Source: Szabonella alba
GTDB lineage: Bacteria; Pseudomonadota; Alphaproteobacteria; Rhodobacterales; Rhodobacteraceae
Assembly (NCBI RefSeq): GCF_016765775.1
Contig: NZ_JAESVN010000016.1
Location: forward strand, 1-33,374
Direction of reading: 5' to 3'
Length of the DNA: 33,374 nucleotides
A model generated the notes under the pieces. That model had not been told where the DNA came from and made no database searches. It saw only the letters and a program-made list of their open reading frames with translations. The position numbers and the translations under genes were made by a program. Within the stretch, counting starts at the first letter, position 1. Each line of letters begins with the position of its first letter. This document shows positions 24,543-32,312 of this stretch, one piece after another.

Positions 24543-25427
24543 ATGCCCCTGATCGGTTATGCGCGCGTCTCAACCGAGGATCAGACCCCCCTGCCCCAGT
24601 CGCAGGCCCTGAAATCCGCGGGCTGCGTCGAGATCCACGAGGAGCAGGCCTCGGGCGGCAATCGCGCACGGCCCGTGCTGGCCCGCGTGCTCGAGCGGAT
24701 CGGGAAGGGCGACACGCTGGTGGTGGTGCGCATCGACCGTCTGGCGCGGTCGCTTTCGCATTTGCTGGAAGTGATCGAGCGGCTGGAGGCGAAAGGCGCC
24801 TTCTTCCGCTCGATCATGGACCCGATCGACACGTCCTCCCCGCAGGGCAAGTTCACCCTCCAGGTCCTGGGCGCCGCCGCTGAGTTCGAGCGCGCCCTGA
24901 TCCGCGAACGCACCAAGGCCGGGTTGGCCAGCGCACGAACCAAAGGCAGGGTTGGCGGCAATCCGGGCCTGCGCGCGCGGGATCCGGCGGCGCTGCGCAA
25001 AGTGCGGCTGGCGCGGCAGGACGGCTATATGGACCGGCTGAACGAGACGGCGCAGGACTGGGTGCCCCATGTCCGCCGCCTGCGGCCTAACTTAGCCTGG
25101 GAAGATGTGGTGCGCATCCTCAACGGTCCCCTGCCCCACGAGCGTCAATGGACGCAGAGCCGCCTGCTGCGCGCGGTCAACGCCTACGTCCGCGACGGCT
25201 TCCTGCCGCCCACGGTACTGGACCGCGCCGGCCGCCGCGAAACCGACGACCGCCTGCCCGCCATCGTCGCCGCCATCAAGGGCGCGGACCCCGACATCAC
25301 GCTTCAGGCGATTTGCACCCGGCTGGAAGCGATGCGCGAGCGCACGCCTCGCGGGCGGACAAGCTGGCAGCCTTCGTCGGTGAAGATGCTGCTGGAGCGG
25401 GCTGAGAGACTGGGGCTGCTTGCGTGA
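24543..25427 (+). CDS. Serine recombinase (resolvase family) with extended C-terminus
   Basis: This 294-aa protein has an N-terminal resolvase catalytic domain. The active serine is Ser10 in IGYARVSTEDQ, with VVRIDRLARSLSHL (the arginines that hold the scissile phosphate) and the helix E region FERALIRERTKAGLASARTKGR. Standard Tn3 resolvases are about 185 aa. Here about 100 extra residues follow the expected C-terminal DNA-binding segment and include a second helix-rich region (LPAIVAAIKGADPDITLQAI). The ATG at 24543 is preferred over an adjacent TTG. It sits directly upstream of repABC and may resolve plasmid multimers or be left from a transposon. Confidence 0.85.
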   Translation: MPLIGYARVSTEDQTPLPQSQALKSAGCVEIHEEQASGGNRARPVLARVLERIGKGDTLVVVRIDRLARSLSHLLEVIERLEAKGAFFRSIMDPIDTSSPQGKFTLQVLGAAAEFERALIRERTKAGLASARTKGRVGGNPGLRARDPAALRKVRLARQDGYMDRLNETAQDWVPHVRRLRPNLAWEDVVRILNGPLPHERQWTQSRLLRAVNAYVRDGFLPPTVLDRAGRRETDDRLPAIVAAIKGADPDITLQAICTRLEAMRERTPRGRTSWQPSSVKMLLERAERLGLLA

Positions 25428-25684
25428 AGTAGTGGGAATCGGTCGCACGATTCTGAAGATCTGCGTTACGTAGGCGTCGACAATACATGTTGTGGCCATG
25501 ACATCGCAGGCTACGAACTGTTGAAGTGCGCTGCGAACAAGGTAGCCCAAGACGCTGATACTTCACGGTTTTTTCTCGCCAGGAATCTGCCGCCTCAACA
25601 CCTCTAGGCCACTCAACGGATTGGGCTGGATTTACGCACCAAAACTGTTAAGGTCTACAAAACAATAAAGACTTGAGGGCAGTG
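25428..25684. other. Leader region of the repABC operon
   Basis: There is no gene here. A 6-bp hairpin (GAATCG/CGATTC, 25436-25453) lies just after the resolvase stop. The last 60 bases before repA are A-rich and probably contain the repA promoter, but no clear -35/-10 pair stands out. Confidence 0.4.
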
Positions 25685-26866
25685 ATGAGCGGGATACGAG
25701 CATCTCAAAGATTCGATGTCATGTCCAAGCGGCTCGGTAGCCGGTTGCGTGAACATGCGCAGGAGACGTTCCCACCGGATGCCAAGAAGGGTCTCCGTCG
25801 CTTCGCGATGCGGGAAGCCGCCGATCTGCTTCGGATCAACCAGAACACCTTCCGCCATCATGTGTCAAATCTCGAAGGCTTTCCGGAAGGCACCCTCGAG
25901 GGTGGCAACCGCCGCAGCTTCACTGCCGAGGACATGGTCGAAGCCCAACGCGTCCTTCTTGAGACGGGTAGGATCAAGCCCGATGAACACCCTCACAGAA
26001 GAGCCGGCGAACCGTGCCAGGTCGTGACGATCTTCAACCTGAAGGGCGGCAGCGCAAAAACGTCGACTGTTGCTCATGTTGGTCAGCTTCTGGGCCTTCG
26101 CGGCTATCGGGTCCTGCTTATCGACCTCGACAGCCAGGCAAGTCTGACAAACCTGTTCGGGGTTACCCCTGAGCTCGATCCGGACATGCCGACCTCCTAC
26201 GATCTGATCCGATCCGAGGGGCCCCTGCCCGCCTCAGATATCATTCGCAAAACGAACTTCCCGACAGTGGATCTGATCCCGGCCTCCATGGACATCATGG
26301 AGTACGAGTTCGAGGTCGCTTTGAGCTTCAGACACGGCGCCACCACCTTCCACAGTCGGATCCGTGAAGCGCTTGAGCCTGTCCTGAGCCGATATGATGT
26401 GGTGATCTTCGACACCCCGCCGCAGCTGAACTTCTCGGTGATCTCCGCCCTCTTTGCTTCCACTGGGGTCCTGATCCCGCTCAATGCGTCCATGCTTGAT
26501 GTGATGTCTCTGGCAAGCTTTCTCGGCATGGCGAGCAACCTGATGGGCGTCGTCGAGGCGCATGCTCCCGAGCACGGCCTGAACTTCGTTCGGGTGCTGA
26601 TCACCCGGTACGAGAACACTGACGGTCCACAGGTCCAGATCTCTTCTCTGCTTCGGACGGTCCTTGGCGATGCGGTCCTCCCTGCCGAGTTCCTGAAGTC
26701 GACGGCGGTAGGTGATGCCGCAAACACCCAGCAGAGCATCTTTGAGGTCGAACCTCGCGACGTGAACCGCAGAACATACGAGCGTGCGATCGAGTCCGTT
26801 TCACGCGTAACCGACGAAGTTGAGCGCGAAATCCTCAAGGCATGGGGGCGTAGCCATGGCGCGTAA
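25685..26866 (+). CDS. repA: RepA, ParA-type partition ATPase of a repABC replicon
   Basis: The protein is 393 aa. An N-terminal HTH (about 40-70, FAMREAADLLRINQNTFRHH) precedes a deviant Walker A box NLKGGSAKTST (118-128), which reads SAKTS where most relatives have SGKTT. LLIDLDSQASLTNLFG and VVIFDTPPQLNF are the other ATPase motifs. RepA represses the operon and drives partition with RepB and parS. The ATG at 25685 has GAGGG upstream; a TTG at 25673 is less likely. Its stop overlaps the repB start by 11 bp. Confidence 0.9.
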   Translation: MSGIRASQRFDVMSKRLGSRLREHAQETFPPDAKKGLRRFAMREAADLLRINQNTFRHHVSNLEGFPEGTLEGGNRRSFTAEDMVEAQRVLLETGRIKPDEHPHRRAGEPCQVVTIFNLKGGSAKTSTVAHVGQLLGLRGYRVLLIDLDSQASLTNLFGVTPELDPDMPTSYDLIRSEGPLPASDIIRKTNFPTVDLIPASMDIMEYEFEVALSFRHGATTFHSRIREALEPVLSRYDVVIFDTPPQLNFSVISALFASTGVLIPLNASMLDVMSLASFLGMASNLMGVVEAHAPEHGLNFVRVLITRYENTDGPQVQISSLLRTVLGDAVLPAEFLKSTAVGDAANTQQSIFEVEPRDVNRRTYERAIESVSRVTDEVEREILKAWGRSHGA

Positions 26867-27785
26867 GGTCTTCGGGGACTCACTCAAGAACGCGATGGGT
26901 AAAGCGTCAACGTCGGATGAGGAAGCAGATCTCGATCTGAAGCGCACGAGCCCAACTGTCGCTCGTGCGCAAGCATCGGTGCTGGAAGAAGACAAGCACG
27001 CCACGCGGCTGATCGACCCGAGCACCGTGCGGATGTCAGCGGTCATGGATCGTATCGATCCGAGTGATGGCCTCGAGGAGCTGGTCGCGTCGATCCGTGA
27101 GCACGGGCAAAAGGTTCCGGTTCTTGTCCGCCGAATCCAAGACGGGGCACATGAGATCGTCTATGGGCGCCGCAGGCTTCTCGCCTGTCGTGAACTTGGT
27201 CAGAAAGTGCGCGCCACGGTCATGGAGATGACCGAAGAGGAAGCACTGATCGCCCAGGGCGTGGAGAACAATGCCCGCCAAGACCCCTCGTTTATCGAGA
27301 GGGCCCTGTTCGTCGCTGGGATCATTCGGGAACTTGGTAAAACTGACGAGACACGCAAGAACGCCCAGACCATCGCCTATCGGGCACTTCAGATCGACGA
27401 GTCGCTCGTCTCGCGGATGAACCGTATCGCCACCGGCATTCCGATGGAGCTGATCCATGCCATCGGACCTGCACATGGCGTTGGTCGGCGAGTCTGGGAG
27501 AAGCTTTTCAGGCTGTGCGAGAAGGACGTCGCGAGAGCCAGAGAAGTTGCCCGTGAAATCCCCCGCAACTTGCCAGGCCCAGACCGACTTGACGCAGCGG
27601 TCACGCTGCTCACGGCCACCAAGGCAACTGCACCCAAGGTTGAGCAAGGTGAGCGCGTGAAGATCGGCCGCAAAGGCAACCGCATCACCATCGATGTGGA
27701 CGCTGACCTTGCCCCGCGCGTTGAAGACGCCATCCGAAAGCTGATCAGCGAGCTTCTTGACCGCGGTCAAGATGGCCCAGAGTGA
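26856..27785 (+). CDS. repB: RepB, ParB-type centromere-binding protein
   Basis: The 309-aa ParB/Spo0J-family protein has the CTP-binding box GRRRLLACRELG (104-115) and the arginine-containing ENNARQDPSFIERA (137-150). A helix-turn-helix region follows, then a basic C-terminal end for dimerisation. It binds parS sites; one site lies inside the 3-prime end of the gene itself, encoding LDRGQD. The ATG at 26856 has a G-run upstream and overlaps the repA stop. Confidence 0.9.
   Translation: MARKVFGDSLKNAMGKASTSDEEADLDLKRTSPTVARAQASVLEEDKHATRLIDPSTVRMSAVMDRIDPSDGLEELVASIREHGQKVPVLVRRIQDGAHEIVYGRRRLLACRELGQKVRATVMEMTEEEALIAQGVENNARQDPSFIERALFVAGIIRELGKTDETRKNAQTIAYRALQIDESLVSRMNRIATGIPMELIHAIGPAHGVGRRVWEKLFRLCEKDVARAREVAREIPRNLPGPDRLDAAVTLLTATKATAPKVEQGERVKIGRKGNRITIDVDADLAPRVEDAIRKLISELLDRGQDGPE
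27755..27772. repeat. parS-like centromere site 1 (inside the 3-prime end of repB)
   Basis: TCTTGACCGCGGTCAAGA is a perfect 18-bp palindrome. Its core matches the repABC parS pattern GTTNNCNGCNGNNAAC except that the outermost G/C pair is C/G. The same 18-bp sequence is found twice more nearby, which strongly supports a protein-binding site. Confidence 0.8.
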
Positions 27786-27793
27786 CGACCCCG

Positions 27794-27815
27794 TGTCTTG
27801 ACCGCGGTCAAGACA
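27794..27815. repeat. parS-like centromere site 2 (repB-repC spacer)
   Basis: The same 18-bp palindrome is extended here to a perfect 22 bp, beginning 9 bp after the repB stop. It is the longest of the three copies. Its position 22 bp from site 1 would let RepB dimers occupy adjacent faces. Confidence 0.8.
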
Positions 27816-27861
27816 TCAAGAGCAACGAGCAGAAAACGAAAGGAGGACCGGCCAGAAAAGG

Positions 27862-27911
27862 AAAGACCCCCCGAAAGCGGTGCTTCCGAAGGGCCTCAAT
27901 CAGTCTCGACA
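27862..27911 (-). ncRNA. Predicted antisense ctRNA (incA type) controlling repC
   Basis: In repABC plasmids a ctRNA of about 50 nt is transcribed against the repB-repC spacer and blocks repC expression. Here the reverse strand has a promoter (27917-27945), a start near 27911, and a 12-bp stem with a 3-base loop ending in UCUUUCCUUUU, giving about 50 nt. Position, orientation, length and terminator fit the known family. The sequence itself was predicted, not matched to a known RNA. Confidence 0.75.
27867..27893 (-). terminator. ctRNA stem-loop terminator
   Basis: On the reverse strand, twelve consecutive pairs (including three G-U) form between CCCUUCGGAAGC and GCUUUCGGGGGG around an ACC loop, followed by a U-rich tract. 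It is more stable on this strand than on the repC mRNA strand, where the wobble pairs become A-C mismatches. That supports reverse-strand transcription. Confidence 0.75.
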
Positions 27912-27980
27912 CCTGATTGATACCCCCAAAACGAATCGAGTTCAACACCGCTCGCGGTGACCGGGGAAGCTTTTTCTTCC
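27896..27980 (+). promoter_or_regulatory. repC mRNA leader with competing hairpins
   Basis: The sense strand has three hairpins before repC: TCAATCAG/CTGATTGA (27896-27920), CACCG/CGGTG (27946-27959) and GGAAG/CTTCC (27965-27980). AGCGGTG (27876-27882) can pair instead with CACCGCT (27946-27952), and GCTTCC (27882-27887) with GGAAGC (27965-27970). The ctRNA target can therefore pair with the region next to the repC start, as expected for a leader that switches fold when the ctRNA binds. Confidence 0.6.
27917..27945 (-). promoter_or_regulatory. Promoter of the ctRNA
   Basis: On the reverse strand TTGAAC (27945-27940) and TATCAA (27922-27917) are exactly 17 bp apart, each matching four of six consensus bases. 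Initiation about 7 bases downstream places the start at the end of the predicted ctRNA. Confidence 0.6.
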
Positions 27981-27988
27981 GAAACACC

Positions 27989-29098
27989 ATGAGACATGTA
28001 ACCCAAACACGAACCGCCATGGCGGAAGCGCGAGCTATTGCCTGCCCTACTATCTACGAACTTCTGGGACCGGTACGCGCCCTGCGGAAAGAACTTGGCC
28101 TGACGAGCAACGACATCACAGTCTTGACGGCCCTGATCAGCTTTCTTCCCCGTGATCGACAAACCACAAGTGGTGAGACCCCACCCAAACTTACCATTGT
28201 GTTCCCCTCCAATGCTTCCTTGTCTGAGCGCGCAAACGGCGTCGATGAGAGAACCCTACGTCGCTGCTTGGGCCATCTTGACGCAGCCGGCCTCATCGAT
28301 CGGAAGAACTCGGCAAACGGCAAACGCTTCCCCCTGCGGTATGGCGGCATCATCCGGGACGCGTTTGGGATCGACCTGAACCCACTGATACAGAACCACG
28401 ACGCACTGGCGGCCGAAGCGTTGAAGGTTGCGGAGAAGCGTGAACGCCTTCGCTCCCTCAGGGCAGAAGCACTAGCACTGCGCGCATCCCTCCTTCAGGA
28501 CCAGCGCCTCGACGAAGCGCGGTTGTCCTCACTCGGAGCGATCAGGAACATCCTTCGACGAGCAACCCTCACGGTTGATGCAGTCTTGCAGATCATCGGT
28601 GATCTCCGAGAACTCGGAGCCAACGCCGCGCAGAGCTACGGAGAGTGCGAGAATTCAAGCGCGCCCGTGGACGAAATCCAATCACGCGACCAAGCCCTCA
28701 CCCATGAATGCACGCGCGAAATGTCCGCCAGGAACGGGCAAAATGACCGGCAGATAGAGTCTATAAAAAAAGAACTTATTAAGAAAGACGCGCAGGCAAA
28801 GCAGACCAGCGCTGACCAAAAAATTTCGGGGCCTTCCATGAACCGAGACCCTACAAAAATGTCATGGACAGACTTCACACATGTCTCTGACTTCTTTCCA
28901 GACCCACCTCGAACAGGAGAAGCCCTCAACCGCGTTCTCTTTGATATCGGGCGATTGCTTAGAATACGCCAAGAAAAGCTGATGCGTGGCCTCCAGAAAA
29001 CCGGCGCTGGACGGCTTCTAGTGATCTTAGATTACCTGTTGGGGAAAGGAGAAACGATCAGGCAGCCCGAGGCATACTTTGAAACGATCCTGGGCTGA
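27989..29098 (+). CDS. repC: RepC replication initiator
   Basis: The 369-aa protein has the RepC N-terminal winged-helix region: LTIVFPSNASLSERANGVDERTLRRCLGHLDAAGLIDRKNSANGKR, then GIIRDAFGIDLNPL. A helical middle and a conserved-looking C-terminal end (RTGEALNRVLFDIGRLL, GAGRLLVILDYLLGKGETIRQPEAYFETIL) follow. RepC initiates replication, and its level sets copy number. The ATG at 27989 is the only in-frame ATG near the family start but has no clear ribosome binding site; the nearest G-rich run is in a hairpin 20 bases away, in line with leader control. The next in-frame ATG is 28019. Confidence 0.88.
   Translation: MRHVTQTRTAMAEARAIACPTIYELLGPVRALRKELGLTSNDITVLTALISFLPRDRQTTSGETPPKLTIVFPSNASLSERANGVDERTLRRCLGHLDAAGLIDRKNSANGKRFPLRYGGIIRDAFGIDLNPLIQNHDALAAEALKVAEKRERLRSLRAEALALRASLLQDQRLDEARLSSLGAIRNILRRATLTVDAVLQIIGDLRELGANAAQSYGECENSSAPVDEIQSRDQALTHECTREMSARNGQNDRQIESIKKELIKKDAQAKQTSADQKISGPSMNRDPTKMSWTDFTHVSDFFPDPPRTGEALNRVLFDIGRLLRIRQEKLMRGLQKTGAGRLLVILDYLLGKGETIRQPEAYFETILG
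28750..28865. other. oriV: Probable replication origin region within repC
   Basis: In characterised repABC plasmids the origin lies inside repC in an AT-rich stretch. This segment is the most AT-rich part of the gene (CTATAAAAAAAGAACTTATT around 28761-28780 and CAAAAAATTTC near 28818) and encodes a poorly conserved, charged linker. Assignment is by position and composition only. Confidence 0.4.
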
Positions 29099-29117
29099 TA
29101 GAACATGCAGCTTGGAT

Positions 29118-29137
29118 TTCTTGACCGCGGTCAAGAA
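29118..29137. repeat. parS-like centromere site 3 (downstream of repC)
   Basis: The same palindrome, here 20 bp perfect, lies 20 bp after repC and before the ParB-domain gene. Sites 2 and 3 bracket repC and site 1 is in repB, so RepB could spread across the initiator gene. Confidence 0.78.
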
Positions 29138-29228
29138 CGCCGAAGAGAGGGAAAGGTTGGGGGTTTGAGGGGTGACGGGAGGTGAGATCGGGAGAGTGGC
29201 TTCCGGCGCCCGTCGTGGAGAAGATCTG

Positions 29229-31400
29229 ATGGCGAAAGTTGCCCAGAAAGTCACCCTGTCCCCCTCACGGGACATCCCCTTCGACAAGCTCGTGCTGAGC
29301 CAGTCGAACGTCCGGCGCATCAAGGCTGGCGTCTCGGTCGAGGAACTGGCCGAAGACATCGCGCGGCGCGGGCTCCTGCAGGGCTTGAACGTCCGGCCTG
29401 TTATCGATGCCGATGGTGTCGAGACCGGCATGTTCGAGATCCCGGCCGGTGGTCGTCGCTTCCAGGCGCTGTCGCTCTTGGTGAAGCGGAAGCGGCTAGC
29501 GAAGTCGGCGCCGATCCCTTGCATCGTGCGGGATGCTGCGTCGAAGATCCTCGCCGAGGACGACTCGCTGGCGGAGAACATGCAGCGCGTCGCCCTGCAC
29601 CCGCTCGACCAGTTCCGCGCATTCCAGGCCCTGCGCGAAAAGGGTCAGGGCGAGGAAGCGATTGCGGCGGCCTTCTTCGTCACGCCGCAGATCGTGAAGC
29701 AGCGCCTGAAACTTGCCTCCGTGGCCCCTGCCCTCCTCGAGGTCTATGCCGAAGATGGCATGACTCTCGAGCAATTGATGGCGTTCACGGTGAACCCCGA
29801 CCACGGGCGTCAGGTGCAGGTCTGGGATGCAGTGAAGAACTCCTGGAACAAGGAACCCTATGCCATCCGGCGCATGCTGACGGAGACCTCGGTCCGGGCC
29901 TCGGATCGTCGCGCGGTCTTCGTGGGCATCGATGGCTATGAGGCGGCGGGCGGTGTCGTGCTGCGTGATCTCTTCCAGGGTGATGACGGTGGCTGGTTCG
30001 AGGACCCTGCCCTTCTGGACCGGCTGGTCACCGAGAAGCTTCAGGCGGAAGCCGAAGCGCTGGCCTCCGAGGGCTGGAAGTGGATCGAGGTCGCGACCGA
30101 CCTGTCCTATGGTTACAGCCACGGTCTGCGGCGTCTTGCCGGTGATTCCGCGCCGATGACCGACGGGGAAAGCGCCGCCCACGCTTCGCTCCTCGCCGAG
30201 TATCGCGCGCTGGAGGAAGAATATTCCGGCCAGGACGAATACCCCGAGGAGATCGACGCTCGGCTCGGTCAGCTCGAGATGGCAATGGAAGCGCTCGAAC
30301 AACGGCCTCTGATCTACGATGATGCCGAGATCCCGCGCGCGGGCGTCTTCGTCACGCTGGATCGGGACGGCAGTCTCGCGGTCTATCGCGGCTATGTCCG
30401 GCCCGAGGACGAGCCACGCGAAGAGACCGCGGTCCAGGATGGTGATGGCGCTGACGCCATGGGGCAGGGCGGTGATGTCGGTGGTTTGCGCTGGAACCCG
30501 TCCGCGACTTCCGCTGGCGGCACAGTCATCACCTCGGGTGGTCAGCCGATCGGCACGGAGCTTTCTGAGGATGAGGACGACGGCGCGCTGAAGCCTCTGC
30601 CCGAACGGCTGGTCATGGAACTGACTGCCCACCGGACCCTAGCACTGCGGGAGGCCATCGGGCGCTCGCCCGACGTTGCGCTGACACTGCTGCTCCTGAG
30701 GCTTGTGACGGACACCTTCCGCACATCCAATGCCTCGGGCAGCTGTCTCGAAGCCTCGGTGCGTCACGTCTACATGTCGGCGCAGGCACCCGATCTGAAG
30801 GACAGTGTCGTGGCGAAGCTTGTCGATGAGCGTCATGCAGCCTGGGAATCTGATCTGCCCCTCGGCGACGATGGCGCGCTCTGGGATTATCTGACGGTCA
30901 TCGACCAGAGCAGCCGTCTGGCTCTGCTGGCGCATTGCCTCAGCTTCGGCATCAACGCGCTCCATGAGAAGGTGAACCCCTATGGTGCGGGCATCTCCGC
31001 CAACGGTCTGGCGCGCCGGATGGCCCATGCCGATCTGGTGGCGCGTGCCGTCGATCTCGACATGGTCGAGGCGGGCTGGGAGCCGACTGTCGATGGCTAC
31101 CTCAACCGTGTGCCCAAGGCTCGGATCCTCGAGGCCGTGCGCGAGGCGAAGGGGGAGGGGACCGCGCAGCTCCTCGACCATCTGAAGAAGGGCGAGATGG
31201 CCGCCGAAGCCGAGCGGCTCCTCAAGGGCAGCGGGTGGTTGCCTGAGGTCCTGCGCCGCGCCGATCTGGCAGCAATCGATGGCAAGGAGCTCGAAGAAGG
31301 GCAGGGGGAAGATGCGGGCGATCCCGAAGACATCGCTCTCCCCGCCTTCCTGACGGCCGATCTGCCGGAGAGCGGTGCGTCGATGCTGGCTGCGGAGTGA
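29229..31400 (+). CDS. Large ParB/RepB/Spo0J-domain plasmid protein
   Basis: This 723-aa protein has a ParB N-terminal domain: NVRRIKAGVSVEELAEDIARRGLLQ (27-51), a CTP-box-like IPAGGRRFQAL (71-81) and SLAENMQRVALHPLDQFRAF (113-132). A helix-turn-helix follows (141-188, EEAIAAAFFVTPQIVKQRLKL). The remaining 500 residues are acidic and unlike ParB, including a low-complexity linker (about 395-455) and a helical C-terminal half. Large ParB-domain proteins of this kind are common on alphaproteobacterial plasmids near the replicon; their role is not well defined. The ATG at 29229 has GGAGAAG upstream. It does not replace the RepB gene, which is intact. Confidence 0.85.
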   Translation: MAKVAQKVTLSPSRDIPFDKLVLSQSNVRRIKAGVSVEELAEDIARRGLLQGLNVRPVIDADGVETGMFEIPAGGRRFQALSLLVKRKRLAKSAPIPCIVRDAASKILAEDDSLAENMQRVALHPLDQFRAFQALREKGQGEEAIAAAFFVTPQIVKQRLKLASVAPALLEVYAEDGMTLEQLMAFTVNPDHGRQVQVWDAVKNSWNKEPYAIRRMLTETSVRASDRRAVFVGIDGYEAAGGVVLRDLFQGDDGGWFEDPALLDRLVTEKLQAEAEALASEGWKWIEVATDLSYGYSHGLRRLAGDSAPMTDGESAAHASLLAEYRALEEEYSGQDEYPEEIDARLGQLEMAMEALEQRPLIYDDAEIPRAGVFVTLDRDGSLAVYRGYVRPEDEPREETAVQDGDGADAMGQGGDVGGLRWNPSATSAGGTVITSGGQPIGTELSEDEDDGALKPLPERLVMELTAHRTLALREAIGRSPDVALTLLLLRLVTDTFRTSNASGSCLEASVRHVYMSAQAPDLKDSVVAKLVDERHAAWESDLPLGDDGALWDYLTVIDQSSRLALLAHCLSFGINALHEKVNPYGAGISANGLARRMAHADLVARAVDLDMVEAGWEPTVDGYLNRVPKARILEAVREAKGEGTAQLLDHLKKGEMAAEAERLLKGSGWLPEVLRRADLAAIDGKELEEGQGEDAGDPEDIALPAFLTADLPESGASMLAAE

Positions 31401-31500
31401 TCTGAGCCATCCGGGGGTGGTGAAACCCGCCCCTATTTCTCATAAAATACAGCAATATCAATATGATGATTGCAAACACTCGCATTCGTGATGAGGAATC

Positions 31501-31974
31501 ATGTCTACAACAACAATCATCGACACAGCTCCCCTCGGGGCGCTGATCCGCTACACCGACGGCAGTCCCAAACCACCGACACGGTTCACGAAGAAGCTCG
31601 CGGCGTGGGAGCGATCAAACGGCGTTGGCCGTCTCGTGAAGAAGGAACCGCCCCGGGTCTATCCGACCTGGACCGCTCCGGCCTCCTTCACGTTGCATGA
31701 GGGTAACTTCTCCTCGGACGGGGTCATTCTCGTGACCATCATGCGGAGCCATTCGGCGGACAGCCGGTTGGTCTTCGAGGTGGCGGAGGAACCTAAGCCC
31801 GGGCAGGTCCGCGTGCTGCTGGACTTCGGCGAGAATACCGAATTGCTGCATCTGGCGGAGTCCGTCACCGCGGCTGATCTCTGGATCGCACGGGAGGGCT
31901 ATCGCAACGCCCGTCTCGCGATTGTCGGCGTTGAGGACTGCGAAAGGGCAGGGGGCGCGGACTTGGCCGCCTGA
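31501..31974 (+). CDS. 157-aa plasmid protein of unknown function
   Basis: I do not recognise a family. The protein is soluble-looking, with a basic N-terminal part (SPKPPTRFTKKLAAWERSNGVGRLVKKEPPRVY), a strand-rich middle (GVILVTIMRSHSADSRLVFEV, GQVRVLLDFGENTELLHLAES) and an acidic end. The ATG at 31501 has GAGG six bases upstream. It follows the ParB-domain gene by 100 bp on the same strand and may be a conserved plasmid-backbone gene. The 100-bp gap before it holds an AT-rich stretch suited to a promoter. Confidence 0.75.
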   Translation: MSTTTIIDTAPLGALIRYTDGSPKPPTRFTKKLAAWERSNGVGRLVKKEPPRVYPTWTAPASFTLHEGNFSSDGVILVTIMRSHSADSRLVFEVAEEPKPGQVRVLLDFGENTELLHLAESVTAADLWIAREGYRNARLAIVGVEDCERAGGADLAA

Positions 31975-32312
31975 GCCCTGACAAGGCGTGAGGGGCCTGC
32001 AAACGGGCGGGCCCCTCACCGACCACAACCTCGTCCCGCGCTGTCGCGGGACGCCAAAGGATCCATCCCCCAAGACGGAGGTCTTCAACCAAGAGCCTGA
32101 CAGCGAGGATGGCGGCGTTGGAAGCATCAGTGTGACAACCGGCTCCTGACGTTGGGGCACCATCCGCCGCTCGCCATTCCCTTCCTTGCCCCAAATCCCG
32201 TCTTCGAGATCAACCCGCGCGGGGTCGGACTACGGGCAAGCCCGTGCCGCCGGGTGGATTCGGACGAGCCGATCGTACCCGGTGATGTCAGCCAGTCTTC
32301 GGGCTTGCGGGG
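31975..32312. other. Palindrome-rich non-coding stretch
   Basis: There is no supported gene, but several perfect inverted repeats: GTGAGGGGCC/GGCCCCTCAC (31988-32019), CGTCCCGCG/CGCGGGACG (32032-32053), TTGGGGCA/TGCCCCAA (32152-32194) and ACGGGC/GCCCGT (32232-32245). The first two lie right after the 157-aa gene and may end its transcript, though no T-tract follows. The density suggests a structured RNA or leader rather than plain spacer. Confidence 0.55.

Noticed and set aside
29496..30632. A 378-codon open frame on the minus strand
   Set aside because: It lies inside the ParB-domain gene in the opposite direction; the ParB frame carries clear motifs and this one does not.
31988..32053. CRISPR-like array
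   Set aside because: The repeats are inverted, not direct, differ in sequence and have no regular spacers; there are no cas genes.
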